Below, one piece after another: positions 1 through 8,514 of a stretch of 53,019 bases of DNA. Numbering within the stretch: the stretch's first letter is position 1; the number at the start of each line of letters is the position of its first letter. The position numbers and the translations under genes are program-made. The notes below the pieces were generated by a model. The model searched no databases, was not told the origin of the DNA, and saw only the letters and a program-made list of their open reading frames with translations. Source of the DNA: an uncultured Victivallis sp. (GTDB lineage: Bacteria > Verrucomicrobiota > Lentisphaeria > Victivallales > Victivallaceae); contig NZ_CALXSK010000023.1 in the NCBI RefSeq assembly GCF_944391105.1, positions 1 to 53,019 of the forward strand. The letters are read 5' to 3'.

Positions 1-2
1 TT

Positions 3-149
3 ATACACGTGACCATCGGAATGGGTTCCCTCCTCTGGGCATTTGTGACCCCAAATGTGACCCCAAATGTGACCCCAAATGTGACCCCAGATTATGCCGT
101 AGCGGGAAAAAAGACGCATTCACACGAAAATACTGGAAGGGGAAAATAA
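3..149 (+). CDS. possible 3' end of a gene entering from the left edge
   Basis: A reading frame is open from the window edge to a TAA at 147-149. It contains four repeats of Val-Thr-Pro-Asn/Asp made by the 12-bp tandem repeat, then a basic tail. No domain is visible. It ends 3 nt before the 3' end of the tRNA-Glu gene on the other strand, a position where tyrosine-recombinase genes of integrated elements often lie, but nothing in these 48 codons identifies an integrase. It may equally be non-coding. No start or RBS can be seen. Confidence 0.25.
   Translation: MHVTIGMGSLLWAFVTPNVTPNVTPNVTPDYAVAGKKTHSHENTGRGK
44..90. repeat. 12-bp tandem repeat, about four copies
   Basis: The unit tgtgaccccaaa starts at 44, 56, 68 and 80, the last copy diverging after 88. 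The first three copies are identical. The period is a multiple of three, so the repeat is compatible with coding and would give a Val-Thr-Pro-Asn repeat on the plus strand. Confidence 0.9.
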
Positions 150-152
150 AAA

Positions 153-228
153 TGGCATCTCCAATGGGAGTCGAACCCATGTTGCCGGGATGAGAACCCG
201 GTGTCCTAGGCCACTAGACGATGGAGAC
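153..228 (-). tRNA. tRNA-Glu (anticodon CTC)
   Basis: Read on the minus strand, the 76-nt gene has a seven-pair acceptor stem (GTCTCCA with TGGAGAT, first pair G-U), a D-arm, an anticodon stem CCGGG/CCCGG with loop TTCTCAT giving anticodon CTC, a T-arm with GTTCGACTC, discriminator G and an encoded CCA at 153-155. A T-rich stretch follows the 3' end. It is divergent from gltX, whose enzyme charges this tRNA. Confidence 0.95.
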
Positions 229-249
229 GCATCTCTCGTGATGTCCTTT

Positions 250-277
250 AATATAGCCGGATTCCGGCGAATGTCAA
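250..277 (-). promoter_or_regulatory. sigma70-type promoter of tRNA-Glu
   Basis: On the minus strand TTGACA (277-272), a 16-nt spacer and TATATT (255-250) lie just upstream of the tRNA. The -35 is perfect and the -10 has five of six consensus bases. The expected start is about 15 nt before the mature tRNA. Confidence 0.7.
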
Positions 278-338
278 CCCCGGTTGTGGAAAAATTTCGT
301 TTTTTGCGCGGAGTTGCCCCGTTCCCGGTCGGAATCGG

Positions 339-367
339 TTGCATTCACACGCTCCCGGCTGTACATT
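339..367 (+). promoter_or_regulatory. candidate promoter of gltX
   Basis: TTGCAT (339-344), a 17-nt spacer and TACATT (362-367) precede gltX, giving a short leader of about 35 nt. The -10 is imperfect. Confidence 0.45.
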
Positions 368-409
368 AATGAGAATCGAACATCGTAAAAATTAACCCGG
401 GAATCCATT

Positions 410-1870
410 ATGTCCGAACAAACCGTCAGAACCAGATTCGCTCCGAGTCCGACCGGATTCATGCACGTCGGTAACCTCCGAACCGCCCTCTACGCCTTCC
501 TGCTTGCACGCTCGCAGAAGGGAAAGTTCATCCTCCGCATTGAGGATACCGATCAGGCCCGTTACGTTGACGGCGCCGTCGACGTCATCTACAAAACCCT
601 CGCCGCCGCCGGGATCTCCCACGACGAAGGCCCCGATGTCGGCGGCGATTACGGTCCCTACGTCCAGAGCGAACGCAAACATCTTTACCTCCCGTATGCC
701 GAGGAGCTCGTGAAGAAAGGCGCCGCCTACTACTGCTTCTGCGACAAACACGAGCCCGCCGAGCCCGCCGATGCGGAGGGCGTGGTCTCCTCCGGTTATG
801 ACGGCCACTGCCGCAACCTCGACCCCGAAGTCGTCAAGGCGAACCTCGCCGCCGGAAAACCCTACGTCATCCGTCAGAAGATCGACAAGGAGGGCGTCTC
901 CACCTATCATGACGCGGTCTTCGGCGAGATCACCATCGAAAACAAGGTGCTCGACGATCAGATCCTCATCAAACGCGACGGAATGCCCACCTACAACTTC
1001 GCGAACGTCATCGACGACCATACCATGGGCATCACCCATGTCGTGCGCGGCTGCGAATACCTTTCCAGTACGCCGAAGTACAATCTGCTCTACCGCGCTT
1101 TCGGCTGGGAGATCCCCGAATATGTCCATCTGCCGCTCATCATGGGGCGCGATGCCGACGGCAATGTCTCGAAACTCTCGAAGCGGCACGGTTCCGTGAG
1201 CTTCGAGGGGCTCGTCGCGGACGGATACCTCCCCGCCGCCATCGTGAACTACATCGCGCTGCTCGGCTGGTCGCCGAAGAACGACCGCGAGATCTTCCCG
1301 CTTTCCGAGCTTGAGGAGATCTTCAACGTGCGCGGTCTCAACAAATCTTCGGCCGTTTTCGACTACGACAAGCTGACCTGGATGAATGGAGAATATCTGA
1401 AAGCGCTCTCCCCCGCGGAGTTCGCGCGCGTCTCCCAGCCGTTCTCCGGCGTCGCGGGAACGGAACTGGAACCGAAGTGGCCGCTCATCGCGCCGCTGCT
1501 TCAGCAGCGCGTCGGCCGCCTCACCGAGATTCCGGAGAAGATCGGCTTCCTGCGCGAGCAGCCGGAATACACCTCCGAACTCTTCTGCAACAAGAAGAGC
1601 AAGTCGAATCCCGAGACCGCAAAGGCCGCATTCGCCGCGCTGATTCCGGAATTCGAGGCGCTCGCTGATGCCGACTGGGACGTCGAGGCGCTCAACGCGA
1701 TCATGACCCGTTATGCGGAAACACTCGGGGTGAAAATCGGCCAGCCGATGTGGGCGATCCGGATCGGCGTCTCCGGCCTCGCCGTCACTCCCGGCGGTCC
1801 CGCCGAGATCATGGCGATTCTCGGGAAAGAGGAGTCGCTGCGCCGCCTGCGCGAGGCTGCCGCGAAATAA
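410..1870 (+). CDS. gltX: glutamyl-tRNA synthetase (GluRS)
   Basis: This 486-residue class I aminoacyl-tRNA synthetase attaches glutamate to tRNA-Glu in the cytoplasm. The N-terminal Rossmann fold has the family motif FAPSPTGFMHVGN, with the HIGH-equivalent HVGN at residues 19-22. The KMSKS-equivalent KLSKR lies at 255-259, followed by the helical anticodon-binding part. Length is normal for bacterial GluRS. The ATG at 410 is the first in frame after the predicted promoter and gives the standard N-terminus. Its divergent neighbour is a cognate tRNA-Glu gene. A strong hairpin with a short T-run follows the stop. Whether it also charges tRNA-Gln (non-discriminating form) cannot be told from the window. 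Confidence 0.97.
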   Translation: MSEQTVRTRFAPSPTGFMHVGNLRTALYAFLLARSQKGKFILRIEDTDQARYVDGAVDVIYKTLAAAGISHDEGPDVGGDYGPYVQSERKHLYLPYAEELVKKGAAYYCFCDKHEPAEPADAEGVVSSGYDGHCRNLDPEVVKANLAAGKPYVIRQKIDKEGVSTYHDAVFGEITIENKVLDDQILIKRDGMPTYNFANVIDDHTMGITHVVRGCEYLSSTPKYNLLYRAFGWEIPEYVHLPLIMGRDADGNVSKLSKRHGSVSFEGLVADGYLPAAIVNYIALLGWSPKNDREIFPLSELEEIFNVRGLNKSSAVFDYDKLTWMNGEYLKALSPAEFARVSQPFSGVAGTELEPKWPLIAPLLQQRVGRLTEIPEKIGFLREQPEYTSELFCNKKSKSNPETAKAAFAALIPEFEALADADWDVEALNAIMTRYAETLGVKIGQPMWAIRIGVSGLAVTPGGPAEIMAILGKEESLRRLREAAAK

Positions 1871-1899
1871 TCCGCGTCTCACGGAAAGAACATCACTGC

Positions 1900-1935
1900 C
1901 GCGCCGCTCCGGGAGTCCGGAAGCGGCGCGTTTTG
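1900..1935 (+). terminator. intrinsic terminator of gltX
   Basis: A GC-rich stem cgcgccgct / agcggcgcg (1900-1908 with 1922-1930) is followed by TTTT. It sits 30 nt after the gltX stop and just before the end of the convergent mntP gene. There is no T-run on the other strand, so it serves gltX. Confidence 0.75.
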
Positions 1936-1941
1936 CATCGG

Positions 1942-2544
1942 TCAGGCGGCAGTCAGATGTTCGAGCAGGATCTTGAGGCCGATGAGCACGATCGCCGTGC
2001 CGCCGACCATGAGCATGACGCGCTCACCCGCGAGTTTGCCGAGTTTCCGCCCGAGCAGCACGCCGACGATCGAAGCCGCCGCAGTCACGACCCCCATCGC
2101 CGCCGCCGGCAGCAGAATCGGGCTGCGCGCGAATGCGAGCCCCGCTCCCACAGCGAGAGCGTCGAGGCTCGTCGCCACCGCCGGCATGAAAAGCGCTTTC
2201 GGTGCGAAGAAGTCCGCGTCTCCCCCGTTGCCGTTTTCTCCGGACTCCGCCTCCGCTTCTCCGGATTCTCCCCTGGCTCCCTCGTAAATCATCTTGCCGC
2301 CGACGATCCCGAGCAGAACGAACGCGAGCCAGTGGTCGAGCACCTCAACCAGACCGGCCAGCTGCGTAGCGGCGAAATAACCGATGAGCGGCATCATGAC
2401 CTGAAATCCACCGAAAAACAGCGCCGCATGCAAGGCGTTGCGCCATTTGCGGCCCGTGCGGTCGCCGAGCGCACCGCCGACCGAGACCGCGAACGCATCG
2501 ATCGATACGCTCACCGCCAGAACCAGAATTGCAAAGAGTGACAT
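1942..2544 (-). CDS. mntP: MntP-family manganese efflux pump
   Basis: A 200-residue polytopic inner-membrane protein of the MntP (DUF204) family, known for exporting Mn2+. The first helix carries the conserved acidic SVSIDAFAVSVG segment, and a matching ATSLDALAVGAG segment opens the second half, which is the internal repeat expected for this fold. A hydrophilic loop near residues 110-125 separates the halves. The start at 2544 follows GGAG (CCGGAGAAATCG). It lies 58 nt downstream of argF on the same strand, behind the argF terminator. Unlike many mntP genes, there is no room for a yybP-ykoY Mn2+ riboswitch in front of it. Confidence 0.93.
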   Translation of the reverse strand: MSLFAILVLAVSVSIDAFAVSVGGALGDRTGRKWRNALHAALFFGGFQVMMPLIGYFAATQLAGLVEVLDHWLAFVLLGIVGGKMIYEGARGESGEAEAESGENGNGGDADFFAPKALFMPAVATSLDALAVGAGLAFARSPILLPAAAMGVVTAAASIVGVLLGRKLGKLAGERVMLMVGGTAIVLIGLKILLEHLTAA

Positions 2545-2564
2545 CGATTTCTCCGGAAAACGGC

Positions 2565-2595
2565 AAAAAAAGGAGCGGCTTTTTCAAACCGCTCC
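2565..2595 (-). terminator. intrinsic terminator of the argD-argF unit
   Basis: On the minus strand a seven-pair stem GGAGCGG/CCGCTCC with a loop of about ten bases is followed directly by a T-run (2571-2565). It lies just after the argF stop and before mntP, so mntP is either read through at reduced level or has its own promoter. Confidence 0.85.
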
Positions 2596-2602
2596 CGGAA
2601 GG

Positions 2603-3505
2603 TTATTTCATCAGCAGACTCATGACCGCCTTCTGGACGTGCAGCCGGTTCTCGGCTTCATCGAAGACGATCGACCGCTTCGGGTCGTCCATGACCCCGG
2701 CGGCGACCTCCTCCCCGCGGTGAGCGGGCAGGCAGTGCAGAAACTTCGCGTCGGGTTTCGCGACCGTGAAGAGCTTCTCGTTGACCTGGTACGGAATGAA
2801 GAGCTTCATGCGCCGTTCACGCTCCTCCTCGAAGCCCATGCTGACCCAGACGTCGGTGTAGAAGTAGTCCACATCGCGCGCGGCCTTCATCGGATCCGGC
2901 TCCCAGGAGATGTTCGAGTATCCCTGGTAAAGCGACACTTCCGGCTGCTCTTCGGCCGGGGCGCACAGCACGAGTTCCATGCCGGTCAGCCGCGCCGCGA
3001 GGATCAGGGAGTTCGCGATGTTGCTGCGGGCGTCGCCGTAGAACGCCATCTTGATCGAGCCGTCGATGCGGCCGGAGTACTCCTTGATCGTGAGCAGGTC
3101 CGCGAGGATCTGGCAGGGATGGTACTCGTCGGTCAGCGCGTTGATGACCGGAATCGTCGCTTCCCGTGCAAGCTCCTCGACTCCCGCGTGGGAGAACGTG
3201 CGGATCACGATCCCGTGCAGATAGCGGCTGAGTACTTTCGCGGTATCAGCGACCGTCTCGCCGCGACCGATCTGCATTTTGCTCTGGTCGAGATAGAGCG
3301 GCCGTCCGCCGAGCTCGCCGACTCCGACCTCAAACGAAACGCGCGTACGCGTCGAAGACTTCGCGAAAATGAGCCCGATGCTCTTGCCCGCGAGCGGCGT
3401 GAACGCGACTTTGCCGCGCTCGGCCTTCAGCTTCGAGGCCAGTTCGAAAATATTCGACAAATCATCCCGGGTGATGTCCCGGAGGGTCAGCAAATCTTTC
3501 TTCAT
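2603..3505 (-). CDS. argF: ornithine carbamoyltransferase
   Basis: A 300-residue enzyme that makes citrulline from ornithine and carbamoyl phosphate in arginine synthesis. The carbamoyl-phosphate loop is seen as KSSTRTRVSFE, followed by the HPCQ motif and, near the C-terminus, HCLPAHRGEEV with the catalytic Cys and the ornithine-side loop. The start MKKDLLTL at 3505 is preferred: it follows AGAAGGGATGAG and begins 4 nt after the argD stop. A longer frame to 3574 would overlap argD and has no family match at its N-terminus. Transcribed with argD and closed by a strong terminator. The ornithine-type HCLPAH signature argues against N-acetylornithine carbamoyltransferase. Confidence 0.96.
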   Translation of the reverse strand: MKKDLLTLRDITRDDLSNIFELASKLKAERGKVAFTPLAGKSIGLIFAKSSTRTRVSFEVGVGELGGRPLYLDQSKMQIGRGETVADTAKVLSRYLHGIVIRTFSHAGVEELAREATIPVINALTDEYHPCQILADLLTIKEYSGRIDGSIKMAFYGDARSNIANSLILAARLTGMELVLCAPAEEQPEVSLYQGYSNISWEPDPMKAARDVDYFYTDVWVSMGFEEERERRMKLFIPYQVNEKLFTVAKPDAKFLHCLPAHRGEEVAAGVMDDPKRSIVFDEAENRLHVQKAVMSLLMK

Positions 3506-3509
3506 TTTC

Positions 3510-4715
3510 TCATCCCTTCTGTATGAGCGTGTTGAGCTCTTCGAGCGCGGCGCTGATCCGGGCGATCCCCTCATCGGCTTCGGCGCGGGTGAGGTTCAGC
3601 CGCGGCAGCAGCCGCAGGACCGTCTCCCCGGCGGTCAGTACCACGAGATTCTGTTTGAGGCAGAGTCCGGCGAGAGTCGCGGCTTCCCGGTCAAGCACGA
3701 CGCCGATCATGAGCCCCATGCCGCGGACTCCCTTTACAAACGAATATTTTTTACCGATTTCGGCGAGCCGCGTGCGGAGGTATTCCCCCTGGATCCGGCA
3801 GTTCTCAAGCACGTTCTCACGGTCGAACGCCTCCTGTACCGCGAGCGCGGCGGCGGAGACGAGCGCTGTTCCGCCGAATGTGCTTGCGTGAGTTCCGGGC
3901 GTCAGCGTTTCGGCGTATTTGCGTTGCACAATGAAGCCGCCCATCGGCAGTCCGTTCGCAATCGCCTTGGCCATTGAAAACGCATCGGGTTCCACGCCGA
4001 AGCTCTGCCACGCGAATCGCGTTCCGAGCCGGCCCATGCCGCACTGGACTTCGTCGAAGAGCAGCAGGATCCCTTTTTCGTCGCAGAGCGCACGGACCTG
4101 CTTGAGGTATTCCGGGTCGGCGGGCAGAATGCCGCCTTCGCCCTGCACGGGTTCGAGCACGACCGCACAGGTCTTCTCCGTGATCGCGTTCCGCAGCGCG
4201 TCGATGTCGTTGAACGGAACCTGTTTGAAGCCCGGCATATCCGGCTCAAAACCTTTCCGGTATTTCGCGCGTCCGGTCGCGGCGAGCGTCGCGAGCGTCC
4301 GCCCGTGGAAGGAGTTGTCCATCGAGATGATCTCGTTGCGTCCGGTGGCGTTGCCGATTTTGCGCGCGAACTTGAACATCCCCTCATTCGCCTCCGCTCC
4401 GGAGTTTGCGAAGAAGACCACCCCGTCGAAGCAGTTCGTGATGAGTTTTTCGGCGAGGCGGGGCATGACTTCGTTCATATAGAGGTTCGAGACATGCACG
4501 AGCGTGGCCGCCTGTTTCTGAATCGCGGCGGTGACGCCCGGATGGCAATGTCCGAGGTTGCATACGGAAATTCCCGTGGCGAAGTCGAGATATTCGCGCC
4601 CGTCCGCATCCCAGAGTCGCGCGCCTTCGCCTCGCACGAAGAGAATCTTCGGGGCGTAGGTGGGCATCACATACTTCCGGTACCGTTCGACGGTCGCCTC
4701 ATACAGGTTTTCCAT
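3510..4715 (-). CDS. argD: acetylornithine aminotransferase
   Basis: A 401-residue class III PLP-dependent aminotransferase of arginine synthesis, converting N-acetylglutamate semialdehyde to N-acetylornithine. Visible motifs are the N-terminal GISVCNLGHCHP segment, the NSGAEANE cofactor loop, FDEVQCGMGR with the PLP-ring aspartate, and the Schiff-base lysine at about residue 250 in MAKAIANGLPMGG. Length is typical. The ATG at 4715 gives the usual N-terminus (MENLYEATVERY), and AGGAG lies about 15 nt upstream. It is the first gene of the argD-argF unit, behind a TTGCAT-N16-TATAGT promoter. Succinyl-ornithine or succinyl-diaminopimelate activity is also possible in this family; argF next door favours arginine. 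Confidence 0.95.
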   Translation of the reverse strand: MENLYEATVERYRKYVMPTYAPKILFVRGEGARLWDADGREYLDFATGISVCNLGHCHPGVTAAIQKQAATLVHVSNLYMNEVMPRLAEKLITNCFDGVVFFANSGAEANEGMFKFARKIGNATGRNEIISMDNSFHGRTLATLAATGRAKYRKGFEPDMPGFKQVPFNDIDALRNAITEKTCAVVLEPVQGEGGILPADPEYLKQVRALCDEKGILLLFDEVQCGMGRLGTRFAWQSFGVEPDAFSMAKAIANGLPMGGFIVQRKYAETLTPGTHASTFGGTALVSAAALAVQEAFDRENVLENCRIQGEYLRTRLAEIGKKYSFVKGVRGMGLMIGVVLDREAATLAGLCLKQNLVVLTAGETVLRLLPRLNLTRAEADEGIARISAALEELNTLIQKG

Positions 4716-4769
4716 GATTGTTCGACTCCTATGTTTGAAAACCCCATCGCTATCGATGTGGAAATTGTT

Positions 4770-4797
4770 ACTATATCACGCTTTTGAAAAAATGCAA
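4770..4797 (-). promoter_or_regulatory. candidate promoter of argD-argF
   Basis: On the minus strand TTGCAT (4797-4792), a 16-nt spacer and TATAGT (4775-4770) lie about 55 nt before the argD ATG. A small inverted repeat (catcg ctat cgatg, 4745-4758) falls in the leader. No clear ArgR box was recognised. Confidence 0.55.
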
Positions 4798-4817
4798 ATC
4801 GCGCGCGAAGAAATTTT

Positions 4818-4870
4818 GGGAGGAGAAAAGTTTTCCCTCCCCTTGCGTTTGTTCGAACAGCGGTTATATT
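4818..4870 (+). promoter_or_regulatory. inverted repeat plus candidate promoter of the ion transporter gene
   Basis: A perfect six-pair inverted repeat GGGAGG/CCTCCC (4818-4823 with 4836-4841) abuts the -35 of a likely promoter TTGCGT (4843-4848), 16-nt spacer, TATATT (4865-4870). Its place directly upstream of the -35 would suit an activator site. It lies between the divergent argD and transporter genes. Confidence 0.45.
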
Positions 4871-4924
4871 ACCTTGAACCCCCCGGAGTTTCCGGTAATT
4901 TAGACAGGGAAAGGATGTTCCGCC

Positions 4925-6640
4925 ATGCATGGAGAAGAGAGTTCCGCCGCAATGTCGCCGAAAATGATGCTCAGTCGTTTCGCCATTCTGCTTCTGGTCA
5001 GCATCGGGGTGGGGGTCGCCGGCGGGACCACCGTGCTCGAGGCGCATCAGGCGACGGCGGTGGGGGTGTTTCTCGCGATCATCATGGGGACGCTCTTCTT
5101 CTGGAGTTTCCGGCTGGCGATCGCGTTTCTCGGGCTGGCGGTGCTCATCTGCACGAATTCTCTCTCCGTGGCGCAGTTCGTGCAGTCCTCGGCGCTGGAG
5201 GTGATCCTGTTTCTGGTCGGCATGATGATCGTGGTCGGAGCGCTGCGGGACCTCGGATTCTTCACCTGGGTCGTGCAGTTGATCGTCTCGATGCCGAACA
5301 TCTCAGGGAAAAAGTTCATCGCGGTGACGGCGGTCGCGTCGGCTCTGCTCGCGTGCGCGGTGGACGAGGTGACTTCGATCATCTTCATTTCGACCCTGAT
5401 CTTTCAGGTGTGCGACCGACTGAAACTCAATCCGACCCCTTACATCCTGATCGCGGTTCTCGCGACGAACGTCGGTTCAGCCGGGACGATGATGGGCAAC
5501 CCGGTCGGCATCTACATCGGGACGAAAGGGGGATTGACGTTCGGTGATTTCATGCTCTGGTCGTTCCCGCTTATGCTGCTTGCGCTCGCAGTGACGATCG
5601 CGTTTCTGCTCTACTGCTACCGGAAAGATCTGCGGCAGTTCGACATCAATCTGCAGGAGCGGTTGAGCCGGAATCTGTCGCTTGCGCCGGTGGTGGAGGT
5701 GCCGTACAAGCGCGGGCTGGCGCTGCTGATCTTCACGATTTTCGCGATCGCGTCGCACCATCAGCTTGAGACGCTGCTCGGACTCGGTCGGAACAGCGTG
5801 CTGCTGATCGCTCCGCTGGTCTGCGCGGGGCTGGTCATGATTCTGCGTCCGGAGCGGGCGCGCCATTACGTCGAGCGCGAGGTGGACTGGTGGACGCTGC
5901 TCTTCTTCATGCTGCTCTTCGCGATCGCCGGAACGCTTGAGCATACGCACGTCGACCGGGTGATGGCGGACTACTTTACGCAGGTCTGCGGCGGAAGCCC
6001 GGCGATTCTGATTCCGTTCATCCTCGTCACGAGCGCGATCGGTTCGGCGTTTGTGGACAATGTGATTTTCGTGGCGGCGTTCTGCCCGGTGATCGAGCAG
6101 CTCTCGGTCTCGGTGAAGGCGTTTCCGCTCTGGTGGGCGCTGCTGTTCGGAGCGTGCATCGGCGGGAACATCACGATGATCGGCAGCACCGCGAACATCG
6201 TTGCACTCGGCATGCTCGAAAAGAAAGCCCCGCATCAGATGGGATTTTTCGCCTGGCTGAAAGTCGGGGCGGTATCGGCGCTGCTCGCTTGCGGCGTGGT
6301 TTGGATCGGTTTGACGCTGACTTCGCCGCTCATGCCGGACCGGCCGTCGAAGGTCGGCTTCGATCAGCTGGAAAAGCGGTTCGAGAACAAGCTCGTGGAA
6401 ATCGATGCGATCTGCGCGGCCATCAACCAGGTTGACGGCCGGGAGGAGATCCGGCTCACTCCGCCGGACGGGGAGAGTGAACCGGTGATCGTCGCGATTC
6501 CCGAGGTGCCTGTGGCGAAAATGGAACTTGCCCCGGGCAAGCGCGCGATTTTCCGCGGACTCCTCACGGGTGACGGCACGCAGGGCGAAGCGCCGACGCT
6601 GCGGCTTCAGGCCGCCACCCCGGTCGGGAAGTCGAAATAG
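4925..6640 (+). CDS. NhaD/ArsB-type sodium:proton antiporter or anion permease
   Basis: A 571-residue inner-membrane protein of the ion-transporter superfamily that includes NhaD Na+/H+ antiporters and ArsB. About 11-12 hydrophobic segments fill residues 10-470. Two pseudo-repeat signatures are visible: a loop with NVGSAGTMMGNPVGIYIG and, in the second half, FVDNVIFVAAF with GGNITMIGSTANIV. Residues after about 480 form a hydrophilic cytoplasmic tail, longer than in typical NhaD. The ATG at 4925 follows GGAAAGGA with good spacing; an alternative ATG at 4952 has a GAGAAGAGAG ahead of it. It is convergent with the hydrolase gene, 8 nt apart, with no clear terminator. The transported ion is not readable from sequence alone. 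Confidence 0.82.
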   Translation: MHGEESSAAMSPKMMLSRFAILLLVSIGVGVAGGTTVLEAHQATAVGVFLAIIMGTLFFWSFRLAIAFLGLAVLICTNSLSVAQFVQSSALEVILFLVGMMIVVGALRDLGFFTWVVQLIVSMPNISGKKFIAVTAVASALLACAVDEVTSIIFISTLIFQVCDRLKLNPTPYILIAVLATNVGSAGTMMGNPVGIYIGTKGGLTFGDFMLWSFPLMLLALAVTIAFLLYCYRKDLRQFDINLQERLSRNLSLAPVVEVPYKRGLALLIFTIFAIASHHQLETLLGLGRNSVLLIAPLVCAGLVMILRPERARHYVEREVDWWTLLFFMLLFAIAGTLEHTHVDRVMADYFTQVCGGSPAILIPFILVTSAIGSAFVDNVIFVAAFCPVIEQLSVSVKAFPLWWALLFGACIGGNITMIGSTANIVALGMLEKKAPHQMGFFAWLKVGAVSALLACGVVWIGLTLTSPLMPDRPSKVGFDQLEKRFENKLVEIDAICAAINQVDGREEIRLTPPDGESEPVIVAIPEVPVAKMELAPGKRAIFRGLLTGDGTQGEAPTLRLQAATPVGKSK

Positions 6641-6648
6641 GAACGACG

Positions 6649-8514
6649 TCACGGTTCCGGGATCGAGTCGGCGGGTTTTGTGCCCGGACCCTCTTCCGTC
6701 AGATAGAGGAGGGAAGGCGTGAGCTTTTCGGGCAAACCTTCTGGCGGGATTTTTTCTCCGGTGAGCGTCTCCGCTTCGCCGGCGGTCTCCCGGAGGCATT
6801 CGCTTCCCGTGCCGAACGCGGTCCAGAGAGCCGTCACGGCCCGTCCGTCCGGTCGAATCCAACGAGCCTGACGGAGTCGCCCGTCGCCGGTGATGACCGG
6901 CTTGGTTGAGCCCGGCGGCAGATTCCGGATCAAGCTCCGGTAGGCCAGTCTGGCGGGTTTGTCGATGAAGTCCCGGTGGAGAATTCCGAAATGCGCTTCG
7001 CGTCCGTTGTTCCACTCTCCGGCCCGGAAGCGGTAATAGAACACCTTTTCCACATCCTCGGAAAACGCCAGCAGCAGCTGACGCGGCAGCCGTTGTGTTT
7101 GCTCCAGCTCGGAGAAGCTGTCGGTTCCGGCGGAGTCGACCACGGCGATGATGTTCCCTTTCAGGTCGCTGTCCAGTCGGAAGAGTGCGGCTACCGGCAT
7201 GCGATAGCTGCCGTTGACTCCCAATGCGATCGGGATCATCCGATCGTTTCCTTTCAGATTCTCCATGTTCAGAAACCGCATTCCGGGACGGTGGGTCAGG
7301 GTGAGCGAGGGGAATGCCTCCCCCGCTTCCGTCGCGGTGGTGGTGCGGGGAACTTCCGGTTTCACCCAGAACGCCTCCCAGCCCAGATGGAGTTTCGGCA
7401 GCAGAGCGTCGTCGATCTGGACTGTGCGGAACAGACCCTCTTCCTCCGATTCGCTGAAATCAAAGTAGAACGGGAGTCCGCCCGGCAGAATGAGCGTCCC
7501 GCCGCGCCGGACGTATTCGACCACCGCGTCGATTTGTGAGGCGGGAAAGCCCTCCCGTCCCGGCAGCGCCAGAATCGGGCACTTTGAAACGTCCAGAACC
7601 GCCAGATCCTGAAATGAAAGTTCTTTCCGATGTTTCCAGCCGGGGAGATAATCGTCAATGCTGCCGGTGCAGTAGAGTGTCGGAGTATCTGAAAGAACGC
7701 CGATGCAGTCCCGCTCCGGAGAAAATCCCAGCAGCTTCAGTGCGGCGGGAACCGTTTCCCGGGCGAGGAGAAACCGTTCCGGCGCGCTGGAGTCACCGAT
7801 TTCCGTGATCCAGATCGGTTTGTCGATGCCGTATTTTCTCATCAGATTCCGCAGATCCCGGATGCGTAACGGCAGTTGCGACTCCGGTACGTTCCGCCAC
7901 TGGTAGGGATGAAAATTCATCACATCGAAACAGTCGACCGCTCCGGCCCGGAATGCCTGCTCCACAAATTCCATCGGATTTCCGAAATCGGACATTCCGC
8001 TGAACAGAACCCGCGCATCCGGGTCGATGCGCCGGATCGTCCGGAACGTTTCGCGCAGCAGTTGCGCGTAGTTGGCCGGATTCGGCTTTTCGCCCCACGG
8101 CCGGTCGCAGTCGGCTTCGTTGATCACCTCGTAGGAGTCGATTCTCCCTTTGTAGCGGCTGACGCACTGTTCCACATAGTTGAGCCAGCGTTCCATATTG
8201 CGGAAGGGAGGTTTCCCGTGGGCCGGCAACTCCCCTCCGAGAATGGCCAGAACGGAGACCCCCTGTTTTTCCGCTTCCCCGACCAGGGCGTCCCAGCGCG
8301 AGAAATCCCACGTGCCCGGCTGCGGCTCCACCTGTGCCCAGTCCAGATCGGTTCGGACGAAGCCGATGCCGGTCGCCGCGATTCCCGCGAGTTCCCGGCG
8401 CATCTCCTCCTGCGGCATCCGGTTCAAATGGGCGCAGACTCCATAGGGGGATTCCGCCGCGGTCAGCGAGAGCGCGAGCGCGGCGAGTATCCCGGCGGCA
8501 AACGAACGTTTCAT
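6649..8514 (-). CDS. secreted clan GH-A glycoside hydrolase-like protein (copy 2)
   Basis: A 621-residue exported protein. Residues 1-20 form a signal peptide (KRSFAAGILAALALSL then TAAES). Residues 25-300 look like a clan GH-A TIM barrel: the pair in YEVINEAD places the acid/base at Glu133, and WITEIGDSS places the nucleophile at Glu238. About residues 320-400 resemble a glutamine-amidotransferase-like Rossmann domain (VVEYVRRGGTLILPGG), as in beta-galactosidase trimerisation domains, followed by a C-terminal beta domain. It is a close paralogue of the preceding gene and starts inside its stop (ATGA overlap at 8511-8514). No exact GH family can be named. Substrate is unknown; the AraC-controlled cluster suggests a carbohydrate. 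Confidence 0.7.
   Translation of the reverse strand: MKRSFAAGILAALALSLTAAESPYGVCAHLNRMPQEEMRRELAGIAATGIGFVRTDLDWAQVEPQPGTWDFSRWDALVGEAEKQGVSVLAILGGELPAHGKPPFRNMERWLNYVEQCVSRYKGRIDSYEVINEADCDRPWGEKPNPANYAQLLRETFRTIRRIDPDARVLFSGMSDFGNPMEFVEQAFRAGAVDCFDVMNFHPYQWRNVPESQLPLRIRDLRNLMRKYGIDKPIWITEIGDSSAPERFLLARETVPAALKLLGFSPERDCIGVLSDTPTLYCTGSIDDYLPGWKHRKELSFQDLAVLDVSKCPILALPGREGFPASQIDAVVEYVRRGGTLILPGGLPFYFDFSESEEEGLFRTVQIDDALLPKLHLGWEAFWVKPEVPRTTTATEAGEAFPSLTLTHRPGMRFLNMENLKGNDRMIPIALGVNGSYRMPVAALFRLDSDLKGNIIAVVDSAGTDSFSELEQTQRLPRQLLLAFSEDVEKVFYYRFRAGEWNNGREAHFGILHRDFIDKPARLAYRSLIRNLPPGSTKPVITGDGRLRQARWIRPDGRAVTALWTAFGTGSECLRETAGEAETLTGEKIPPEGLPEKLTPSLLYLTEEGPGTKPADSIPEP

Noticed and set aside
392..1882. 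Long open frame on the minus strand opposite gltX (496 codons), and similar long frames opposite ileS, rph-dnaX, the M16 gene and ilvD
   Set aside because: These are mirror frames produced by the GC-rich codon pattern of the real genes. They have Arg/Asp/His-rich, domain-free translations, while the other strand encodes complete known proteins.
2545..2602. Possible yybP-ykoY manganese riboswitch before mntP
   Set aside because: Only 58 nt are available, and they are taken up by the argF terminator and the mntP RBS.
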